Positions 40,724 to 49,897 are shown, counted from the first letter of the stretch. The stretch is DNA of 64,000 nucleotides from Weissella uvarum (GCF_016908785.1 NZ_JAFBEO010000002.1:267208-331207), one strand, 5' to 3'. A program made the numbers and translations. Notes: generated by a model not told the origin, from the letters alone.

Positions 40724-41140
40724 ATGGATACAATTGAAGAATGGATTATTGAAGATATCCTAAAATCAATTAAGCAAATAGGCTTTTCTGTGGAACAAGT
40801 TCCACTATCTTCAACCCATGCACTTACAGACTGCAAAGCAAGCGTCATTATGTATAATCCTGATAGCACCACTATTTTTGAATTAGCTGAAGAATATGAG
40901 CATGCTAAAAATCAACATCACAGACAATGGACTGAATATGATGTTCGAAATAAAGATGAAGCCGAGGCGCATCATTTGGCATTAGACTATATTCTGGACA
41001 GATGGCAAGCTTATGAAGGATCTAACAACTGGCTAACATTTATGACCGTTACAGGAACACCAAACGATTATGAAGATGATGTTGCAGAAGCACTTAAGCC
41101 AAATACAAGCGAGTCAAATCAAATGATTAAATTTGGCTAA
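40724..41140 (+). CDS. ImmA/IrrE-type metallopeptidase-like protein
   Basis: 138 aa, starting 3 bp after the repressor. IFELAEEYEHAKNQHH is the EExxH-type variant of the HExxH zinc motif, followed by NKDEAEAHHLALDYIL with the third-ligand Glu region. ImmA proteins cleave the partner repressor to induce the prophage. The same EExxH form is seen at 48747-49202. Confidence 0.72.
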   Translation: MDTIEEWIIEDILKSIKQIGFSVEQVPLSSTHALTDCKASVIMYNPDSTTIFELAEEYEHAKNQHHRQWTEYDVRNKDEAEAHHLALDYILDRWQAYEGSNNWLTFMTVTGTPNDYEDDVAEALKPNTSESNQMIKFG

Positions 41141-41149
41141 ATAAAAAAG

Positions 41150-41166
41150 CCACCCGAAGGTGGCAT
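41150..41166 (-). terminator. Hairpin with minus-strand T tract
   Basis: GCCACC TTCG GGTGGC followed by TTTTTTATTT on the minus strand, just after the ImmA-like gene. Same style as the terminator at 41803-41826. Confidence 0.5.
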
Positions 41167-41218
41167 ACATATATGTGCAATAAACTGATCCACACTAAAA
41201 GCTGATGGGAGTAAAGTT

Positions 41219-41665
41219 ATGGATGACTCAATATATCAAGAAAAAGTTAGCCCCATTCTAACAGAATTAACTAATATAGCAGCTAAATTAGTTCAGGTCT
41301 ATAAAAATAAACTAGAGAAAAATTTAAATATCATTAATGCTTACATAATGTCTCCGGATTTCAACTTAATTGCACGAGACGGTTCTCAGATAAAAGTCCA
41401 AAATACATTTTATATTGAACTTAGCCCTCAAAGTGGTGTTTTTCTTGATAGCACTGAAGGTAAAATCATTGTATTCGAGTACATGAGTGATATCGACTAC
41501 AATATGCCCCAAGAATTAAATGATGACTTTTTATATGATGCATTTCAAGATTCTAACTTTTTTAAAGATGTTATGCACATAATTGGTTTAGATGGCATTC
41601 AAGAAGCAAATCTAGCTTACCAGCAACAAAAGTTAAGCAGTTTAAAATCTTTAATCGAGCAATAA
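41219..41665 (+). CDS. Lysogeny-module protein of unknown function
   Basis: 148 aa, soluble. Begins MDDSIYQEKVSPILTELTN; central beta-rich part (YIELSPQSGVFLDSTEG). GGGAG upstream. Position between the repressor block and integrase suggests expression in the lysogen, for example an immunity function, but nothing identifies it. Confidence 0.65.
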   Translation: MDDSIYQEKVSPILTELTNIAAKLVQVYKNKLEKNLNIINAYIMSPDFNLIARDGSQIKVQNTFYIELSPQSGVFLDSTEGKIIVFEYMSDIDYNMPQELNDDFLYDAFQDSNFFKDVMHIIGLDGIQEANLAYQQQKLSSLKSLIEQ

Positions 41666-41720
41666 ACAGATAATGCCTACTACAAGATAGTCCAACCGTG
41701 AAGACTTTAAAAGCTTCTCT

Positions 41721-41794
41721 GAATCATTAGCTCAGTTGGTTAGAGCAGACGGCTCATAACCGTCCGGTCGTTGGTTCGAGTCCAACATGATTCA
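41721..41794 (+). tRNA. tRNA with CAT anticodon (Met or Ile2), prophage-encoded
   Basis: 74 nt. Perfect acceptor stem GAATCAT/ATGATTC, D arm GCTC..GAGC, anticodon stem GACGG/CCGTC with loop CTCATAA, T arm GTTGG/CCAAC. CCA is not encoded. An unmodified CAT reads Met; lysidine modification to Ile cannot be judged. Confidence 0.92.
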
Positions 41795-41802
41795 TTTGCA
41801 AT

Positions 41803-41826
41803 AAAAAAGCCCCACCGAAGTGGAGC
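41803..41826 (-). terminator. Terminator after the 34-aa peptide gene
   Basis: GCTCCAC TTCG GTGGGGC followed by six T on the minus strand. Located between the peptide gene and the 3' end of tRNA-Met. Confidence 0.8.
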
Positions 41827-41832
41827 AAAACA

Positions 41833-41937
41833 CTACTTACGTAAGTAACGTTTAATTGCGTCAATGATGAACGGCGCTAAAACCGATACGATCAATGACA
41901 AGATAGCTGTAAATACAGCATTTGCGAAATACAACAA
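41833..41937 (-). CDS. 34-aa hydrophobic peptide, Fst-like toxin candidate
   Basis: The frame starts at TTG (41937) with GGGAGG 9 nt upstream and encodes MLYFANAVFTAILSLIVSV plus LAPFIIDAIKRYLRK. One membrane helix with an Ala-Pro pair and a basic tail recalls Fst/Lpt type I toxins. The leader can fold (GGCGTC with GACGCT at ~41955-41980). The stretch 41795-42357 otherwise holds only this unit and three predicted short RNAs. Confidence 0.5.
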   Translation of the reverse strand: MLYFANAVFTAILSLIVSVLAPFIIDAIKRYLRK

Positions 41938-42008
41938 TTTGAAGTACCTCCCATCTAGCGTCGTTTGTGATCGTGACGCCAAATAGATGTATACATGAAT
42001 AATTGCAA

Positions 42009-42079
42009 AATAAAAACCATTCAGGCGATCACTCCCAAATGGTTTAAGAACAAGAGGTACCCCACTTGCCGTATTTCGT
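42009..42079 (-). ncRNA. Predicted short RNA B of the tandem array
   Basis: Promoter TTGCAA (42108-42113), 16 bp, TATAAT (42086-42091). About 70 nt later AAACCATT...AATGGTTTTTATTTT terminates. Its segment GGGGTACCTC can pair with the GGGAGGTACTTC ribosome site of the 34-aa peptide gene (13 consecutive pairs, four G-U). Confidence 0.45.
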
Positions 42080-42111
42080 AAGTCAATTATAACATTAATG
42101 CTTATATTTGC

Positions 42112-42182
42112 AAAATAAAAACCACTCGGGCGTCCATTCCTAAGTGGTTTAATCAGAGATAACGAAAGCTATCTCAACTCGT
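42112..42182 (-). ncRNA. Predicted short RNA C of the tandem array
   Basis: Promoter TTGCAA (42211-42216), 16 bp, TATAAT (42189-42194). The transcript would contain a hairpin AGATAGCTTTCGTTATCT and end at ACCACT...AGTGGTTTTTATTTT. It starts with GGTACGAG, related to RNA B. Confidence 0.45.
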
Positions 42183-42213
42183 ACCTAAATTATACCATTG
42201 AAAATTATAATTG

Positions 42214-42282
42214 CAAAATAAAAAGCGCATATCCCCCTCGCCGGCAAGCTAATGGATATACGCTCCCACAGGATTACTCCCG
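42214..42282 (-). ncRNA. Predicted short RNA D of the tandem array
   Basis: Extended -10 TGATATAAT (-10 hexamer at 42289-42294), then ~70 nt ending in GCGTATATCC...GGATATGCGCTTTTTATTTT. Same length, spacing and terminator tail as RNAs B and C. The promoter lies upstream of, and opposed to, the integrase gene. Confidence 0.4.
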
Positions 42283-42357
42283 TTTGATATTATATCAGAC
42301 CCGAGTACGTCTTTAAACTACTCAATTTTTAAAAGGAAAGGTTAGGTTTAAATTAAC

Positions 42358-43416
42358 ATGGCTACAAAGAGAGGAAAAACATGGCAAGCTTATATTAGCT
42401 ACACTACTCCTAACGGCGAACACAAACGAGAAAGGAAAAGCGGATTTAAAACAAAAGCAGCGGCGACAGCATACGAAGCAGAAAGATTGACTGAAATTCA
42501 AAATGGTAAATTTAATTCAGACAATACGTTGTTTACTGAATATTATGATCACTGGCTTGATAGTCACTTCAAACAGCAATTAAAGACTCAAACAATTTCT
42601 AATCATTTGAGTACACAAAAGATTGTTCATAAATATTTTAAGAATTTTTATTTACAAGAAATTACACGAAAGGATATTCAAGAGTTTGTTAATAAATTTT
42701 CGGAAACACATCAAGCAAGCACAACTAAGCAAACACTAATTCGTTTATCCATGCCTTTGAAAGAAGCATTTAACGACGGAATTATAAAAACAAATCCAAC
42801 TTCAAATATTAAAATTCCAAATATAAAGAATGAAGTCAAAAGCATTAACTACCTTGAAACTGATGATATGAATAAAATTCTAACTTATATAGAAAAAAAT
42901 GATATTACTCCACAACGTTTTTCTATCTATATCTCATTACTCTCTGGTATGCGTTTAGGTGAAATTTTAGCCTTAACTTATGATTCAATCGACTTGGACA
43001 ATAAAACCATCTCTATTACTCAAAATAAGACAAATCAGTACCCTTTTGAATATGTGACGCCCAAAACGCCATCATCAATCAGAACCATTGTAATGCCAGA
43101 TAAATTCTTTGTTCAATTAGATCGTTATAAAGATAAATACCCCAAAACAGACATTCACTTTCTTGGAGATAAACATGAACAAAATTACTATACTCGTGAA
43201 TTAAAAAATATTATAAAGGAAACTGGAACAAAACAAATTACATTCCACGGTCTTAGACACACACATGCAAGTTATCTAATTAATAACGGCGTTGACGTTG
43301 CCTATGTGAGTGAACGTTTAGGACACAGTAATATTTCTATTACTCAGCGAACATATTTCCACCTTCTTCAAGATAAAAGGAACGAAGAAAATGATAAAAC
43401 CATGGCCCTTTTTTAG
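42358..43416 (+). CDS. int: Tyrosine integrase
   Basis: 352 aa. N-terminal arm-binding domain (TWQAYISYTTPNGEHKRERK), SAM-like core-binding domain (~60-160), and catalytic domain with LSGMRLGEILAL (Arg ~197), HGLRHTHASYL (His-x-x-Arg ~297-300) and LGHSNISITQRTYFHL (His and nucleophile Tyr ~331). It directs insertion into the rpmE2 3' end; TGTGGCA arm repeats follow 9 bp after its stop. AAAGG ribosome site. Confidence 0.95.
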   Translation: MATKRGKTWQAYISYTTPNGEHKRERKSGFKTKAAATAYEAERLTEIQNGKFNSDNTLFTEYYDHWLDSHFKQQLKTQTISNHLSTQKIVHKYFKNFYLQEITRKDIQEFVNKFSETHQASTTKQTLIRLSMPLKEAFNDGIIKTNPTSNIKIPNIKNEVKSINYLETDDMNKILTYIEKNDITPQRFSIYISLLSGMRLGEILALTYDSIDLDNKTISITQNKTNQYPFEYVTPKTPSSIRTIVMPDKFFVQLDRYKDKYPKTDIHFLGDKHEQNYYTRELKNIIKETGTKQITFHGLRHTHASYLINNGVDVAYVSERLGHSNISITQRTYFHLLQDKRNEENDKTMALF

Positions 43417-43424
43417 TGACAATT

Positions 43425-43473
43425 TGTGGCAAAAATGTGGCAAAAATAATTATATGTGGCAAAATGTGGCAAA
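43425..43473. promoter_or_regulatory. Right integrase arm-type sites (four TGTGGCA repeats)
   Basis: TGTGGCAAA-type repeats start at 43425, 43436, 43455 and 43465, in pairs 10-11 bp apart. Two matching repeats lie at 2338 and 2349 inside attL. Confidence 0.65.
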
Positions 43474-43530
43474 TTTTTCCAACTTTTTACCACTAAAAAC
43501 CACTAAATACATCTATCAAAAGAAAAAGAA

Positions 43531-43572
43531 AAACGCTGGTACAACAGCGTTTAGGCCGTCATGCCAGCGTTT
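43531..43572 (-). terminator. rpmE2 terminator, partly within the att core
   Basis: AAACGCTGG pairs with CCAGCGTTT and is followed by TTTC TTTTTC on the minus strand. Insertion leaves a working hairpin on the attR side, while the attL copy has a changed distal arm. Confidence 0.75.
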
Positions 43573-43616
43573 AGATTGAAGTATAATTACTTCAAACCAT
43601 ACTTCTTGTTGAACTT
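43541..43616. repeat. attR, 76-bp core duplication
   Basis: Identical to 2227-2302. Covers the final nine codons and stop of rpmE2 and 46 bp beyond, so the ribosomal protein is unchanged by insertion. Confidence 0.95.
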
Positions 43617-43829
43617 GTCCACAGCACCATCTGCAGTAGTAAACTTTTGCTTACCAGTGTAGAAAGGATGTGAATCTGAAGTGATTTCAACACGAATCAT
43701 TGGGTAAGTGTTACCCTCGTATTCGATTGTTTCATCAGAAGTACGAGTTGAACCAGTCAATAGCTTGTAACCAGTAGTTGAGTCAACGAATACCACTTGG
43801 TGGTATTCTGGATGAATATTAGGCTTCAT
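43587..43829 (-). CDS. rpmE2: Ribosomal protein L31 type B
   Basis: 80 aa, [20 protein letters not shown], with [13 protein letters not shown]. It lacks the zinc-binding Cys residues of type A L31, marking the zinc-independent type B paralogue. Its 3' end is the prophage attachment site and is restored by the att core. GGAG upstream. Confidence 0.96.
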   Translation of the reverse strand: MKPNIHPEYHQVVFVDSTTGYKLLTGSTRTSDETIEYEGNTYPMIRVEITSDSHPFYTGKQKFTTADGAVDKFNKKYGLK

Positions 43830-43957
43830 TTTGAACTTCTCCTTATCGCCCTAACACATTCGTGATAGAGTCAGTTTTATATTTAAGATAACTAAATTAT
43901 AATACCATATTTGCCAAACTTTTGATAGTGTTTTAGCTGGTTTTTAACGAGAAATCG

Positions 43958-45790
43958 TTATTTTTCGTCATCATCACCGGTATTCAAGACGGCCATGAAG
44001 GCTTCTTGTGGCACATCAACCGCACCAACAGACTTCATTCGTTTCTTACCACGCTTTTGCTTATCAAGTAGCTTAGCACGACGATCAGGGTCACCTGTAT
44101 GAATCTTTGAGGTAACATCCTTACGGTAGGCCTTAACCGTTGAACGCGCAATAATCTTTGATCCAATTGCTGCTTGAATTGGCACTTCGAAATTACGACG
44201 TGGAATGATTTCCTTCAACTTTGAAGTAATCACACGCGCACGTGCTTGCGCAAAGTCAGCGTGCACAATAAAGCTCAAGGCGTCGACCTTTTCACCATTC
44301 AATAAGATATCAACTTTAACCAAGTTCGATGGACGATAACCATCTAAGTCATAGTCCAATGACGCATAACCACGTGTTGATGACTTCAACTTATCAAAGA
44401 AATCAAAAATGATTTCAGAAAGTGGAATATAGTACTTCACGTTCACACGTTGCTTATCCAAATATTCCATTGTGTTAAATTCACCACGCTTGCTTTGCGC
44501 CAATTCCATAACGGTACCCACATAGTCTTCAGGCACCATGATTTGTGCTAATACATATGGTTCCTCAATCGACTTGATTTCAGACGCATCGGGCATATCA
44601 GCCGGATTTGAAACCTCTACCATATCACCACCGGTCGTGTACGCATGGTACGTTACAGATGGTGCCGTCGTAATCAAATCTAGGTCGAATTCACGCTCAA
44701 GACGTTCTTGAATAACGTCCATGTGCAACAAGCCTAAGAACCCTGTACGGAAACCAAAACCAAGTGCCTGCGATGTTTCTGGCTCAAATTCAAGCGAAGC
44801 ATCGTTCAACTGCAACTTCTCCAACGCTTCACGCAAATCGTTATATCGTGCGTTATCAGTTGGATAAAGTCCAGAATAAACCATTGGCGTCATTGGCTGA
44901 TAACCAGGCAATGGTTCATCGGCCGGATCATCAACATTCGTAATTGTATCCCCTGGGCGTGCATCACGAATACTCTTAATTGAAGCGGCTAGATAGCCAA
45001 TGTCCCCAGCCATCAAGTAATCACGCTTAATTGGGTTGGGAGAATGGATTCCAACTTCAGTCACTTCGTATTCCGCTCCAGAGTTCATAAAGCGAATTTT
45101 ATCGCCAGGCTTCACAATTCCTTCGCGAACACGAATTGTTAGAATAACACCTTTATATGAGTCATAAGTTGAATCGAAGATAAGTGCCTTCAAAGGTGCC
45201 GTTAAATCACCGGTTGGCGCTGGTAGCTTAGTAACAATTTGTTCCAATAATTCGGGAATACCAATTCCCTCTTTAGCTGACGCCATTACGGCATCTGAGG
45301 CATCTAATCCAATGTCATCTTCGATTTCTTCCTTAACTCGCTCTGGATCAGCAGCAGGCAAGTCAATCTTATTAATAACTGGAATAATTTCCAAATCATT
45401 TTCAATCGCAAGATATACATTTGCCAAAGTCTGCGCTTCAACCCCTTGCGCCGCATCCACAACTAAGATGGCACCATCAACAGCAGCAAGTGAACGTGAA
45501 ACTTCATACGAGAAGTCGACGTGTCCAGGTGTGTCCACCAAGTGGAAAATATAGGTTTCACCATCTTTTGCAGTATAGTGAACTTCAACTGAATTCATTT
45601 TAATCGTGATGCCACGCTCACGCTCGAGATCCATTGTATCTAATAATTGGTTTTGCATATCACGTTCGGCCACAGTATGGGTCGCTTCAAGAATTCGATC
45701 AGAAATTGTCGACTTTCCATGATCAATATGAGCAACGATACTAAAGTTCCGAATATGTGATTGGCGCGCTTTCATTTCTTCTAAGTCCAT
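43958..45790 (-). CDS. lepA: Elongation factor 4 (LepA)
   Basis: 610 aa ribosomal GTPase that back-translocates stalled ribosomes. G1 [15 protein letters not shown]2 RERGITI, G3 DTPGHVDF, G4 NKIDLPAA, and the LepA-specific C-terminal domain ([20 protein letters not shown]). Full length. GGAG upstream. Confidence 0.97.
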   Translation of the reverse strand: MDLEEMKARQSHIRNFSIVAHIDHGKSTISDRILEATHTVAERDMQNQLLDTMDLERERGITIKMNSVEVHYTAKDGETYIFHLVDTPGHVDFSYEVSRSLAAVDGAILVVDAAQGVEAQTLANVYLAIENDLEIIPVINKIDLPAADPERVKEEIEDDIGLDASDAVMASAKEGIGIPELLEQIVTKLPAPTGDLTAPLKALIFDSTYDSYKGVILTIRVREGIVKPGDKIRFMNSGAEYEVTEVGIHSPNPIKRDYLMAGDIGYLAASIKSIRDARPGDTITNVDDPADEPLPGYQPMTPMVYSGLYPTDNARYNDLREALEKLQLNDASLEFEPETSQALGFGFRTGFLGLLHMDVIQERLEREFDLDLITTAPSVTYHAYTTGGDMVEVSNPADMPDASEIKSIEEPYVLAQIMVPEDYVGTVMELAQSKRGEFNTMEYLDKQRVNVKYYIPLSEIIFDFFDKLKSSTRGYASLDYDLDGYRPSNLVKVDILLNGEKVDALSFIVHADFAQARARVITSKLKEIIPRRNFEVPIQAAIGSKIIARSTVKAYRKDVTSKIHTGDPDRRAKLLDKQKRGKKRMKSVGAVDVPQEAFMAVLNTGDDDEK

Positions 45791-45929
45791 TATATATGCG
45801 CTCCTTCTTCATTTTAAATTATCTAGTGTCCAACTCAACAACACTAAAGTTCCACTTTCAATTGTACACGAAATATAAGAGTGCCGATATATAAAAGTCC
45901 TTAGAATTCATAAACCTATTCATATTTTG

Positions 45930-45962
45930 GCACAAAAAAAGGCTCACGCGAACGTGAACCTT
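45930..45962 (-). terminator. pgk terminator
   Basis: AGGTTCACG TTCG CGTGAGCC.. followed by seven T on the minus strand, just downstream of pgk. Confidence 0.8.
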
Positions 45963-45975
45963 CTCTTTAATTTTA

Positions 45976-47199
45976 TTACTTATCTGAAATGGCAGAAATT
46001 CCAGGAAGTTCCTTACCTTCAAGGTACTCAAGTGAAGCACCACCACCAGTTGAGATGTGTGACAATTGGTCAGCAATACCCAATTGTTGAACAGCAGCAG
46101 TTGAATCACCACCACCAACGATTGTTGTTGCATCGTTTTCCTTAGTAACCTTAGCTAATTCTTCACCAATAGCTAGAGTTCCCTTGGCAAACTTAGGCAT
46201 TTCGAACACACCCATAGGTCCGTTCCAAACAACAGTCTTAGCATCGTTCAAAACTGACTTGAACAATTCGATTGACTTAGGTCCAATATCAAGACCCATG
46301 TAACCGTCCTTAATACCATCTTCAGCGATGTAAGTATCAGCATCGTTAGAGAACTTGTCAGCAGCAACTGCATCAACAGGCAAAACAAGCTTGTCGCCAG
46401 CTTCGTCGATCAATTGCTTAGCCAAGTCAACCTTGTCAGCTTCATACAATGAATCACCAATTGGCTTACCCATTGCAGCGTCGAATGTATAAGCCATTCC
46501 ACCACCAACAATAACCTTGTCAGCCTTCTTAAGAAGATTTTGGATGATTTCAATCTTATCTGAAACCTTGGCACCACCGATGATAGCAACGAATGGACGC
46601 TTTGGATTTTCAACAGCACCACCCAAGAACTTGATTTCCTTTTCCATCAAGTATCCTGCAGCAGTTTGTGCGATATTAGCAGCAATACCAGCATTTGAAG
46701 CATGTGAACGGTGTGCAGTACCGAAGGCATCATTGATGAAGACATCACCTAATGAAGCCCAGTACTTGCCAAGTGCTGGATCATTCTTTGATTCGCGCTT
46801 AACTTCTTCACCATTTTGAACATCAGCAAAACGAGTGTTTTCAAATACCAAAACTTGTCCGTCGCCAAGGTTATCAACAGCTTCTTCAAGTTCCTTACCT
46901 TCGATAGCAGGAACAAAAGTAACTGGTTGTTGTATCAAATCAGCAAGGCGTTGTGCTACTGGCTTCATTGACAACTTTTTCTTATCATCTTCAGACTTTA
47001 CACGTCCAAGGTGAGAGAAGATGATGGCACGTCCACCATGGTTCAAAACATACTTAATTGATGGCAAAGCAGCCACGATACGGTTATCATTGGCAACTTC
47101 GACTTCACCGTTTTCTTCCTTCAAAGGCACGTTGAAATCAACACGCATCAATACCTTCTTACCTTTAAGATCCAAGTCTTCAAGAGTTAACTTAGCCAT
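45976..47199 (-). CDS. pgk: Phosphoglycerate kinase
   Basis: 407 aa; ATP-forming step of glycolysis. [32 protein letters not shown], nucleotide motifs [16 protein letters not shown] and [17 protein letters not shown]. Slightly longer than usual at the C-terminus. Separated from gap by a terminator, so it can be expressed separately. Confidence 0.97.
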   Translation of the reverse strand: MAKLTLEDLDLKGKKVLMRVDFNVPLKEENGEVEVANDNRIVAALPSIKYVLNHGGRAIIFSHLGRVKSEDDKKKLSMKPVAQRLADLIQQPVTFVPAIEGKELEEAVDNLGDGQVLVFENTRFADVQNGEEVKRESKNDPALGKYWASLGDVFINDAFGTAHRSHASNAGIAANIAQTAAGYLMEKEIKFLGGAVENPKRPFVAIIGGAKVSDKIEIIQNLLKKADKVIVGGGMAYTFDAAMGKPIGDSLYEADKVDLAKQLIDEAGDKLVLPVDAVAADKFSNDADTYIAEDGIKDGYMGLDIGPKSIELFKSVLNDAKTVVWNGPMGVFEMPKFAKGTLAIGEELAKVTKENDATTIVGGGDSTAAVQQLGIADQLSHISTGGGASLEYLEGKELPGISAISDK

Positions 47200-47239
47200 A
47201 GAGATACCCTCTTTCTTTTAATTTATAGACATTTCTGAT

Positions 47240-47283
47240 AAAAAACAGGCGATTTAGCTTCCACCAAACCCCCTGTTTTTTTG
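47240..47283 (-). terminator. gap terminator
   Basis: AACAGG..CCTGTT with a GGGTTTGGTGGAAGC-type loop and six T on the minus strand, between gap and pgk. Confidence 0.7.
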
Positions 47284-47300
47284 TTCAACTGAAGCTAAGA

Positions 47301-48311
47301 TTAAAGCTCAGCCAAGTGCTTCAAAGTACGGATCATGTTTGAAGTGAAACCGTATTCGTTATCGTACCAAGCAGCAGTCTTAACAAGTTGGTGATCACCA
47401 GCAGTTACGACTTCAGTCAAAGTTGGGTCGAAGACAGAACCGTGTGTGTCTCCAATAATGTCTGAAGATACGATTTCGTCATCATTGTAACCGAATGAAT
47501 CGTTTTCGTACTTCTTCATAGCTTCGTTGACTTCGTCAGCAGTAACCTTCTTGTCCAAGATAGTTGTCAATTCAGTGATTGAACCGTCAACAACTTGTAC
47601 ACGTTGTGCATGACCATTCAACTTACCGTTCAATTCTGGAACAACCAAACCGATGGCCTTAGCGGCACCAGTTGAGTGAGGAATCGTGTTAGCAGCAGCT
47701 GTACGGTTGTTACGAGGCTTGCTTCCACGAGGTCCATCCAAAATCATTTGAGTTGAAGTATAAGCGTGAATCGTTGTCATTGTACCAACTTCGATACCGA
47801 ATTCCTTGTTAAGGGCATCAGCCAAAGGTGCCAATGATTGTGTAGTACATGATCCAGCAGAAACAATCTTGTCATCTGGAGTCAATGTGTCTTGGTTAAC
47901 ACCATAAACAACAGTAGGAATATCACCAGCAGGAGCTGAGATCAAGACCTTCTTAGCACCAGCATCGATGTGAGCTTGTGCCTTGTCCTTTGAAGTGTAG
48001 AAACCAGTTGATTCCAATACCACTTCAACACCATCATTTTCAACCCACTTCAAATCAGCGGCGTTCTTTTCGGCGTATACGCGGTACTTCTTACCATCAA
48101 CAATGATACCATCTTCATCAGCTGAAACTTCAGCATCCAAAGTACCATGAGTTGAGTCATACTTTAGCAAGTATGCCAACATAGCAGGGTTAGTCAAGTC
48201 ATTGATAGCAACAACTTCGATATCATCAGCAGCATCCTTCAACTCAAGGATACGACGGAATGCCAAACGACCGATACGGCCAAATCCATTAATACCAATC
48301 TTTACAGTCAT
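47301..48311 (-). CDS. gap: Glyceraldehyde-3-phosphate dehydrogenase
   Basis: 336 aa from the ATG at 48311 (GGGAGG upstream). NAD-binding [15 protein letters not shown] and catalytic [14 protein letters not shown] (Cys). The codon bias is that of a highly expressed gene. Confidence 0.97.
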   Translation of the reverse strand: MTVKIGINGFGRIGRLAFRRILELKDAADDIEVVAINDLTNPAMLAYLLKYDSTHGTLDAEVSADEDGIIVDGKKYRVYAEKNAADLKWVENDGVEVVLESTGFYTSKDKAQAHIDAGAKKVLISAPAGDIPTVVYGVNQDTLTPDDKIVSAGSCTTQSLAPLADALNKEFGIEVGTMTTIHAYTSTQMILDGPRGSKPRNNRTAAANTIPHSTGAAKAIGLVVPELNGKLNGHAQRVQVVDGSITELTTILDKKVTADEVNEAMKKYENDSFGYNDDEIVSSDIIGDTHGSVFDPTLTEVVTAGDHQLVKTAAWYDNEYGFTSNMIRTLKHLAEL

Positions 48312-48362
48312 GATTAATGATTCCTCCCAGAAATTCATTTCGTAAACGATTTTACAATCAAT

Positions 48363-48391
48363 ATTATACGACTTTGTTTACACTTTCGCAA
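48363..48391 (-). promoter_or_regulatory. gap promoter
   Basis: TTGCGA (48386-48391), 17 bp, TATAAT (48363-48368) on the minus strand, about 50 bp before the start codon. Confidence 0.65.
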
Positions 48392-48437
48392 ACTAAGGAA
48401 CCAACTTTTTGTAATTAAAAGTAAAGAGTGCTAAATC

Positions 48438-48638
48438 CTACTTAAAACGCCAACGTAAGGTGTGTTGTACTTCAAAAATATCCGCTTTAATTTTACGATA
48501 ATCGACTTCTTTTGGAATTTGTTGCATTGTTTTTAGGAGCGTTGGCGTTACAGCCGTCACAATAGATTTAAAGATCACCGTCATCATGATAATCCCTGCA
48601 ATAAGTGAAAGAACACCGATCATATTTAGAATTGGCAT
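48438..48638 (-). CDS. Small membrane protein
   Basis: 66 aa with one helix (IGVLSLIAGIIMMTVIFKSI) and a basic tail. GGAGG upstream. Two GTTTAAAC palindromes just upstream suggest control by the HTH regulator encoded at 49192. Confidence 0.6.
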   Translation of the reverse strand: MPILNMIGVLSLIAGIIMMTVIFKSIVTAVTPTLLKTMQQIPKEVDYRKIKADIFEVQHTLRWRFK

Positions 48639-48746
48639 AAGCGCCTCCTTTGTTAGTTTAAACTTAATTGAATGTCATAAAAATAACTTGGCCTTAACCA
48701 AGCACATTTCATATTATAGATTAGGTTTAAACTAATTGCAATAGGT

Positions 48747-49202
48747 TTATTTTAATTCGCCACTTCTACGATAGTAATCGAGCGTGTCTTGCGCAAAATC
48801 TAAAGGGTAGCCGAACGCTTCAACTAACATCCATGGTGCTAATGGTTCATCTGGATATTCCTGTGCCAGACGTTGAATATCTTCAGCACTGGTCATAAAC
48901 GAAATTACACCTTCACGCGCATTAACTTCATTATTATGGGCACGAGCTGTCTGATAATCTAATAAATCCCCTAAATCAGAAATCGCATGGAAATATTCTT
49001 CCACTAACGTTTCAGCCTTTTCAAAGGTTGATAAAGCCTTATCAATAAAGATATATACTTTACCATCTTTAATTGAGGTAACCCCTGCCAGTCCTGAATT
49101 CTCCTGAAGCGGAATTGTATCTAAAATAGTGGCAGGCATCCCCCGTTTTGCTAGTTCATCTTCAACCCGAATTAGGAGATCCTCATACCGGTTATTTTGC
49201 AT
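48747..49202 (-). CDS. ImmA/IrrE-type metallopeptidase-like protein
   Basis: 151 aa from the ATG at 49202 (GAGGATC upstream). AETLVEEYFHAISDLGDLL is the EExxH-type zinc motif, and NNEVNAREGVISFM the downstream helix. It overlaps the HTH gene by 11 bp, the usual repressor-protease pairing seen in phages and conjugative elements. Confidence 0.72.
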   Translation of the reverse strand: MQNNRYEDLLIRVEDELAKRGMPATILDTIPLQENSGLAGVTSIKDGKVYIFIDKALSTFEKAETLVEEYFHAISDLGDLLDYQTARAHNNEVNAREGVISFMTSAEDIQRLAQEYPDEPLAPWMLVEAFGYPLDFAQDTLDYYRRSGELK

Positions 49203-49575
49203 GGTGATCCTCATAATCTGCAATAAGACCTTCTACATAAGCTTTTGCCCGATCAATCACGCGTTGGCGCTCATCATCTGGCAAGCTTGTAATATCTAAG
49301 CCCCAATGTGCTGCCATCAGTGCTGGTTCTTCAGACACAGTTGTATTTGCCACTTCATTTGGGTCTTCCACTAATTCTGATTTTGAAACACCAAAATAAT
49401 CCGCCATCAATTCAATTTTATTAATTCGTGGATAAGTTTTTCCATTACACCAATCTGAAATTGTCGCAGTTGATACACCTACGATTTCAGAAAGCTTTGC
49501 TGCCGTCATGCCATGCTGTTTCAATAGACGCTTGATATTGCGTCCCATAATTTCTTTTCCCTCTGAAGTAGCCAT
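49192..49575 (-). CDS. XRE/HTH repressor-like regulator
   Basis: 127 aa. HTH KLSEIVGVSTATISDWCNG and ADYFGVSKSELVEDP at the end of the DNA-binding domain. The C-terminal part is helical without a peptidase. Forms a pair with the ImmA-like gene; no other phage genes are next to it on this side. Confidence 0.82.
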   Translation of the reverse strand: MATSEGKEIMGRNIKRLLKQHGMTAAKLSEIVGVSTATISDWCNGKTYPRINKIELMADYFGVSKSELVEDPNEVANTTVSEEPALMAAHWGLDITSLPDDERQRVIDRAKAYVEGLIADYEDHHAK

Positions 49576-49709
49576 ATTGTCACCTTTTCAATTTAAATTT
49601 ATTTATTTACTTAATAATAAAGGGAAACTTAACTAATTGCAAGGTTTAACCTAATCTATTTTAGGATTGCTTTTACTGCTATGGTCGTCTATAATTAATC
49701 AAGTAAATT

Positions 49710-49781
49710 GAACCCGTAGTGTAATGGATATCACGTTAGATTCCGGTTCTGGAGATGAGGGTTCGATTCCCCCCGGGTTCA
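49710..49781 (+). tRNA. tRNA-Arg (CCG)
   Basis: 72 nt. Acceptor GAACCCG/CGGGTTC, anticodon loop TTCCGGT, T arm GAGGG/CCCCC-type. Host gene upstream of a cryptic phage remnant. Confidence 0.92.
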
Positions 49782-49837
49782 TTAGGTAATTCCTTAATTG
49801 GTTCTTTAATAGGCCGCAAAGTGGCCTGTACAAAATA

Positions 49838-49885
49838 AAAGTCCCAGTTGTAACTTTTTACAAGTTACGACTGGGGCTTTTTGTA
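49838..49885. terminator. Bidirectional terminator
   Basis: AGTCCCAGT..GTAACTT / AAGTTAC.ACTGGGGCT with T residues on the plus strand and T residues (TTTTATTTT) on the minus strand. It serves tRNA-Arg and the holin gene. Confidence 0.8.
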
Positions 49886-49897
49886 TAAGCAGATTGC

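Larger units (their letters stand above)
2227..43616. mobile_element. Siphovirus-type prophage inserted in the 3' end of rpmE2
   Basis: About 41.4 kb bounded by a perfect 76-bp direct repeat. It contains, in conventional order, a tyrosine integrase, a switch with repressor, early regulators, replication genes, P27-type small terminase, large terminase, HK97-type portal/protease/capsid, tail module with frameshifted chaperone, tape measure, Dit, Tal, baseplate, holin and GH25 lysin. No structural gene looks truncated, so it may be inducible. All genes from 2.4 to 38.2 kb read leftward, and the lysogeny block reads rightward. Confidence 0.95.

Noticed and set aside
40724..41140. Loss of the first zinc-ligand His (EExxH instead of HExxH) as a dead ImmA
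   Set aside because: The same EExxH form is found in the pair at 48747 and is a known variant in related ImmA-like proteins, so inactivity cannot be claimed.
42000..42300. Regularly spaced repeats resembling a CRISPR array
   Set aside because: The ~100-bp period, variable hairpins, promoter-like boxes and T tracts do not fit repeat-spacer structure, and no cas gene is present.
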